Assembly (NCBI RefSeq): GCF_000327285.1
Contig: NZ_HE998567.1
Location: forward strand, 643,142 to 696,478
DNA length: 53,337 nucleotides
Direction: 5' to 3'
Origin: Holdemania massiliensis AP2
Lineage (GTDB): Bacteria > Bacillota_I > Bacilli_A > Erysipelotrichales > Erysipelotrichaceae
Shown: one piece after another, positions 49,838 to 53,337 of the stretch
How the letters are laid out: every line of letters begins with the position of its first letter
Position numbering within the stretch: the stretch's first letter is position 1
Made by a program: the position numbers and the translations under genes
Notes under the pieces: generated by a model
Seen by the model: the letters and a program-made list of their open reading frames with translations, nothing else
What the model was told of the DNA's origin: nothing
The model's database searches: none

Positions 49838-49883
49838 ACTCTCACCTGTTCTTAGGCTGAGCCCTCTGCCCGCAGACTATCCT

Positions 49884-50150
49884 TTAGTTTGATTGGAAGT
49901 GTTTGGTTAACGCCGCTGCGATCTGATCAGGACAGGATGTCGGCTTCGCGCCGCAATGAACTCCCTGAAAAGCATCTACTACTTCTTTTACAGTCTTCCC
50001 CTTGATGATTCTGGAAATACCCAATAAATTGCCTGGGCACCCGCCTGTAATCGTTACGTTGGTGATCACATCGCCTTCCAGCTCAAAATCAAAGCGCTTG
50101 GAACATACGCCCTGGGGAATATATGTAAATTTCTCTTTTGTCATTGTCAT
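49884..50150 (-). CDS. TSCPD-domain protein
   Basis: An 88-residue protein of the short TSCPD-domain family (TIGR03905 type). Conserved cysteines are in GVCSKRFDF, TGGCPGN, and the naming motif HCGAKPTSCPDQIA, which suggests metal or Fe-S binding. Related domains occur at the C-terminus of some ribonucleotide reductases; the role of the free form is unknown. The frame opens 77 codons earlier, but those residues look random and cross a promoter. AGGAGG eight bases before the ATG at 50150 sets the start. Confidence 0.88.
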   Translation of the reverse strand: MTMTKEKFTYIPQGVCSKRFDFELEGDVITNVTITGGCPGNLLGISRIIKGKTVKEVVDAFQGVHCGAKPTSCPDQIAAALTKHFQSN

Positions 50151-50180
50151 AAAAAAAACCTCCTGTCTTATATGGTTATC

Positions 50181-50209
50181 ATAATAACATGGTTCAATTT
50201 CCTCTACAA
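50181..50209 (-). promoter_or_regulatory. Promoter of the TSCPD gene and possibly the downstream exporter operon
   Basis: TTGTAG, 17 bp, TATTAT on the minus strand, predicted start near 50174. It is the last convincing promoter upstream of the 42-codon ORF and the ABC exporter genes. Confidence 0.6.
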
Positions 50210-50223
50210 GTCCAAAAACGAAG

Positions 50224-50264
50224 AAAAAGCGGGAATTCTGAAAGCCTCGTTCGTTTCCCGCTTG
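50224..50264 (-). terminator. Terminator of ktrA
   Basis: On the minus strand AAGCGGGAA and TTCCCGCTT pair around a 19-nt loop, followed by TTTCTTC. It is about 26 bp after the ktrA stop. Confidence 0.75.
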
Positions 50265-50289
50265 TTTTTGCTTTAATTTAATCTCTTTC

Positions 50290-50961
50290 TTAAATCCGGA
50301 ATAAGGATTCAAATTTCTTGAAAATCTTATTATCCGCAATGACCAGAAGCTGATCATTGGTTTCAATAGTGTAGAAAGCATCAGGAGAAATGGACAGATG
50401 TTCCTTTGGATTTTTACGTATGCCTAAAACGTTGATTCCATAATTCGTTCTTAATTCCAGAGCTTTGAGCGTTTTGCCGACCCATTTTGCCGGCGCTGCA
50501 ATCTCAACGATGCTGTAATCATCATCAATATCAATTAAATCGATAATGTTGCGGGAAACCAGTTTTTTCGCTACGCGCTCGCCCATTTCTTTTTCAGGAC
50601 GAACAACATAATCCGCACCAATCTTCTGTAAAATCTGCATGTATTTCTTGTTTTTAGCCTTGGCCATAATAAACGGAATGCCCAGCTCCCTAAGATTCAT
50701 GACGCCCATGATGCTTTCTTCCAGATGGGATCCCGTCGCTACAACCGCCGCATCACAATCCTGAATGCCAATCGCCCGCAGCTGATCGATATCCGTAAAA
50801 TCTGCCTGAATCGCCTGTGTGACAAAATCACTAACCCGATCGACACAGGCTAAATCTTTATCAATCGCAATCACTTCATGATTGTATTGAGAGAGTGTTT
50901 TTGCAATGGTTGATCCAAAGATGCCAAGTCCAAGAATAACATACTGTTTCATTTCCGCCAT
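50290..50961 (-). CDS. ktrA: Ktr/Trk potassium uptake regulatory subunit (KtrA)
   Basis: A cytoplasmic RCK protein that gates the KtrB potassium channel by ligand binding. The 223 residues have an N-terminal RCK_N Rossmann domain (ILGLGIFGSTIAKTL, AIDKD, ADFTD, VVATG) and a C-terminal RCK_C domain (about 135-220). RCK_C domains of KtrA bind c-di-AMP in other Firmicutes. The length is that of KtrA (about 220), half of E. coli TrkA. The start follows AGGAGG. It lies 12 bp after ktrB. Confidence 0.94.
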   Translation of the reverse strand: MAEMKQYVILGLGIFGSTIAKTLSQYNHEVIAIDKDLACVDRVSDFVTQAIQADFTDIDQLRAIGIQDCDAAVVATGSHLEESIMGVMNLRELGIPFIMAKAKNKKYMQILQKIGADYVVRPEKEMGERVAKKLVSRNIIDLIDIDDDYSIVEIAAPAKWVGKTLKALELRTNYGINVLGIRKNPKEHLSISPDAFYTIETNDQLLVIADNKIFKKFESLFRI

Positions 50962-50973
50962 AAATTTATCCTC

Positions 50974-52368
50974 CTACCCGATCAGCACGTCCCCGTGCGG
51001 ATATACGAGATTGTTTGTTTTTCGATTTTGTTTCATTCGCATTAATGACAGAACAATCGTGATCGGACCCACGCGGCCGATATACATCAACATGATGATG
51101 ACGATCTTGCCTAAAGCGGATAACAACGGTGTTACCCCGGCTGACAAGCCGACCGTAGCAATCGCTGAGAAAGCTTCAAAAGCTAACGGCAAAAATCCAA
51201 TTTGCGGTTCTGTTAATGTCAGTAAAAAGATCGCAATAACCATAATGCAGGCATACGTCAGCGTAATCGCAAAGGCCCGGTGGAACGTAGAGCTCGGCAA
51301 AGTCCGCTTAAACAATGTCATATTTCCGGAATCCCGAATTTCCGAAATAATCAGGACGAATAACATTGAGAATGTCGTTGTCTTGATACCGCCTGCCGTT
51401 CCGCCTGGAGAACCGCCGATAATCATATAGAATAACATGATAAATAAGGAAGCATCTTTCAGTAACGCAAAGTCAATGGTGCTGAAGCCCGCTGTCCGCA
51501 GGGTTGTGGACTGGAAGAAGGCTGCCATAATCTTCTGCGGGAAATTCATCCAGCCTAAGGTATTCGGGTTGCCATATTCCACAAGCAGCACGATCAGCGT
51601 TCCGCTGCCCAGCAAAATCCCTGTAACAACTAAGACCAGCCGGCTGTGCAGTGACAGTCTTGTCCAAAGCCGCTTCCAGCTCAGCTTTTTCTTCTCCGGC
51701 AAAATCCGCCGCAGATCAAACCACACCGCAAAGCCTAAACCGCCGGTGATGATCAGACCGCAGACCGTAAAATTGATCAGCGGATCACTCGTGTATGCCA
51801 TCAGAGATGAGCGCGTCAAATTATCCAGACCTGCGTTGCAGAACGCCGATATGGAAAGAAAGACTGAATTGTAAAGGCCCTGCGCCAAGCCATACTCAGG
51901 AATAAACCGCAGCGCCAGCAATCCCATGCCGATCCCTTCAAAAATAAAGGTGTAGCGGAAGATACTTTTTAAGAAATTCGGAATGTTGTCAGCATCATTT
52001 TTATTTAATGAATCCTGCAGCATTTTCTTCTCTGAAAAGTTCAGCTTGCGCCGCATCAGCGTTAAAAACAAGGCCAGCAACGACATCAAGCCCAAACCGC
52101 CGATCTGCATTAAGAAGATCAATACGGTCTGACCGATCAGATTGTACTGATCAATAACCGCAAACGGCATCAAGCCTGTCACGCAGGTAGCGGAAGTAGC
52201 GACGAACAAACTGTTTAAGTAACTGGCCCGCATCCCCGGATTCTGGGCGATTGGCAGCCACAGCAAGACTGATCCGACAAGGATGACCAAGACAAAGCTC
52301 AAAGCAATCATACGGGTAGGTCCTAAAAAGCGCAGGATTTTATCCCGAAACGGCAGATTGAAATTCAT
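50974..52368 (-). CDS. ktrB: Ktr/Trk potassium channel subunit (KtrB)
   Basis: The potassium-conducting membrane subunit, 464 residues with four M1-P-M2 repeats. Selectivity-filter-like sequences are seen in TSATCVTGLM (first pore loop, near residue 58), SAFCNAGLDN (second), TLRTAGFSTI (third) and ATVGLSAGVT (fourth), each with the key glycine. Together with KtrA it imports K+ coupled to Na+. The formamidase-like gene upstream overlaps it by 4 nt (ATGA). Confidence 0.95.
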   Translation of the reverse strand: MNFNLPFRDKILRFLGPTRMIALSFVLVILVGSVLLWLPIAQNPGMRASYLNSLFVATSATCVTGLMPFAVIDQYNLIGQTVLIFLMQIGGLGLMSLLALFLTLMRRKLNFSEKKMLQDSLNKNDADNIPNFLKSIFRYTFIFEGIGMGLLALRFIPEYGLAQGLYNSVFLSISAFCNAGLDNLTRSSLMAYTSDPLINFTVCGLIITGGLGFAVWFDLRRILPEKKKLSWKRLWTRLSLHSRLVLVVTGILLGSGTLIVLLVEYGNPNTLGWMNFPQKIMAAFFQSTTLRTAGFSTIDFALLKDASLFIMLFYMIIGGSPGGTAGGIKTTTFSMLFVLIISEIRDSGNMTLFKRTLPSSTFHRAFAITLTYACIMVIAIFLLTLTEPQIGFLPLAFEAFSAIATVGLSAGVTPLLSALGKIVIIMLMYIGRVGPITIVLSLMRMKQNRKTNNLVYPHGDVLIG

Positions 52369-53252
52369 GACCTTTTTCCCTCCTTAGAAAGGAACCGAAC
52401 AAGCGGCATGCCAAACCGCAGGGTAACAAAAGGGTTAACCACCTGACAGATTTCACTGTTTCCTTCCAGACTCATCAGCATTCCTGCCATTTCCGGCGAC
52501 AATCCCAACTGTTTCTGGAGTCTTTGATTCATTTTATAACAACCTTGCTTCAGCGCTTCTTCCATGGTTTCTGCGGAGGTAATCACATACACCCGATCCC
52601 GATCCACAACCCAAGGTTCACTGCAAGTTTCTTTTATAACTTCTATTTGAACGATCACATCCGCTGCGATTTCCGCACCGCTGCCCATGACTTCACCATC
52701 ACCCATCGCTGCATGCACATCTCCCAAGGCCAACAATGCCCCGGGATGGAACACCGGCAGATAGACAACCGAGCCTTCACGAATCTTACGGCAGTCCATA
52801 TTACCGCCATGAACGCCTGGCTTTCTGCATGCCACTGACTCTGCTTCTGGGGCAACGCCGATCACTCCGATCATGGGCGCCGTTTTCACAACCAGATCTT
52901 TCTGAAATTCCAGCTGATTTTCCTGAACTGGCAGAAAATGGATCATCCGCCGTTCTATCCAATCGGCCATCATCCCACTTTTAGGATAACTCCCCACCAA
53001 GGCTTGGTCTTGAAGCGTGATCTTCTCAATGGTCACCTTCAGTGTGTCTCCAACCTGAGCCTCTTCAACAAATACCGGACCTGTAGCCGGATTGATTTGA
53101 AGCGGTCGCCTGTCAGGATCCTGCGGCGTAATTTCATCACCATAGCAATCCCTTGTTTCAAAACATATTCTGTCCCCGGAATGAGCTTTTAAAACCGGCT
53201 TATTTTCCGAAGACATCGCGTAGATCACTTGATCTTTAGCAATCTTTTTCAT
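52365..53252 (-). CDS. Acetamidase/formamidase family protein
   Basis: A 295-residue member of the FmdA/AmdA fold: VGDTLKVTIEKITLQ near residue 68, PAPMIGVIG-like segment (KTAPMIGVIGVAP), then HGGNMDCRKIREGSVVYLPV and DVHAAMGDGEVMGSGAE, which carry the family's conserved Asp, His and Glu. It may hydrolyse short amides to ammonia and an acid; activity is inferred only. It is the first gene of a unit with ktrB and ktrA and overlaps ktrB by ATGA, a pairing without an obvious metabolic reason. The ATG follows AGAGGGC. Confidence 0.88.
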   Translation of the reverse strand: MKKIAKDQVIYAMSSENKPVLKAHSGDRICFETRDCYGDEITPQDPDRRPLQINPATGPVFVEEAQVGDTLKVTIEKITLQDQALVGSYPKSGMMADWIERRMIHFLPVQENQLEFQKDLVVKTAPMIGVIGVAPEAESVACRKPGVHGGNMDCRKIREGSVVYLPVFHPGALLALGDVHAAMGDGEVMGSGAEIAADVIVQIEVIKETCSEPWVVDRDRVYVITSAETMEEALKQGCYKMNQRLQKQLGLSPEMAGMLMSLEGNSEICQVVNPFVTLRFGMPLVRFLSKEGKRS

Positions 53253-53283
53253 AACCAGCCCTCTTTAAGCGTATACGATTCCT

Positions 53284-53312
53284 AGTCTACACCTTTTAAT
53301 GGGAATACTCAA
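53284..53312 (-). promoter_or_regulatory. Promoter of the formamidase-ktrB-ktrA operon
   Basis: TTGAGT, 17 bp, TAGACT on the minus strand, predicted start near 53277. The window ends 25 bp further on, so anything upstream of the promoter is out of view. Confidence 0.55.
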
Positions 53313-53337
53313 TACTCTGTCTTGAAAATTTTACATC

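Noticed and set aside
53253-53337. c-di-AMP (ydaO-type) riboswitch before the ktr operon
   Set aside because: The predicted promoter lies within 60 bp of the first gene, leaving a leader too short for this riboswitch. Further upstream sequence is outside the window.
1-53337. CRISPR arrays, insertion sequences, phage genes or rRNA operon
   Set aside because: No regularly spaced repeats, transposase, integrase, phage structural genes or rRNA sequence were seen; the region is ordinary chromosomal backbone.

Overview
The window reads as a chromosomal segment of a Gram-positive, low-GC-lineage bacterium with about 50% GC by eye. The gene content and order recall the Erysipelotrichia (Holdemania-type gut anaerobes). 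This is inference from a Hyd-type [FeFe] hydrogenase, pyruvate phosphate dikinase, a DUF3196-like protein, T-box leaders, a perfect cre box, and Bacillus-like gene order with spore genes (GerE, GerM, a SpoVID-like protein). All genes but one (rnhC) lie on the minus strand. I see no insertion sequences, prophage, CRISPR array or rRNA.

Layout from left to right, all minus strand unless noted. 0.2-4.4 kb: trimeric hydrogenase hydC-hydB-hydA. 4.4-7.6 kb: an ABC permease without its ATPase, a methyltransferase and a PepD dipeptidase. 7.7-10.7 kb: thrS behind a T-box, overlapping a substrate-binding lipoprotein by 4 nt. 10.7-12.9 kb: two unknown lipoproteins and an aspartate-dehydrogenase-like protein. 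13.0-15.7 kb: ppdK with a cre box upstream. 15.8-17.4 kb: an alpha/beta hydrolase and a RibD/DHFR-fold protein. 17.7-20.6 kb: valS behind its own T-box. 20.7-27.4 kb: a PfpI-like protein, a SPOCS/LysM protein, engB, lon, tig and a DUF3196-like protein. 27.55 kb: tRNA-Arg(UCU). 27.7-36.2 kb: cvpA, mutS2, uvrC, gerE, then a VanY-like carboxypeptidase, murI, gerM and a YfcE-type phosphoesterase. 36.3-37.2 kb: rnhC on the plus strand. 37.4 kb: a candidate free-standing small RNA of about 84 nt. 37.5-40.7 kb: lspA, rluD, a rhomboid protease and dCMP deaminase. 40.8-43.9 kb: a DUF1905 protein, then a GntR-ABC-PHP operon. 44-45.4 kb: a MATE exporter. 45.5-50.2 kb: a TSCPD protein, a 42-codon ORF, a hairpin, a heterodimeric ABC exporter and an unknown protein. 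50.3-53.3 kb: a formamidase-like protein, ktrB and ktrA.

The housekeeping blocks reproduce the Bacillus order tig-lon-engB-(hem)-spoVID-valS and rnhC-cvpA-mutS2-uvrC-gerE-racE-gerM-ysnB, with losses (hem genes, rph, ysnA) and one insertion (vanY). The most interesting items are the small RNA at 37.4 kb, whose predicted start and end fold onto each other; the small ORF and hairpin in front of the ABC exporter, arranged like bmrB-bmrCD; the thrS T-box extending control to a transporter lipoprotein; the upstream-placed cre box at ppdK; and the SpoVID-like protein held at the spoVID locus.
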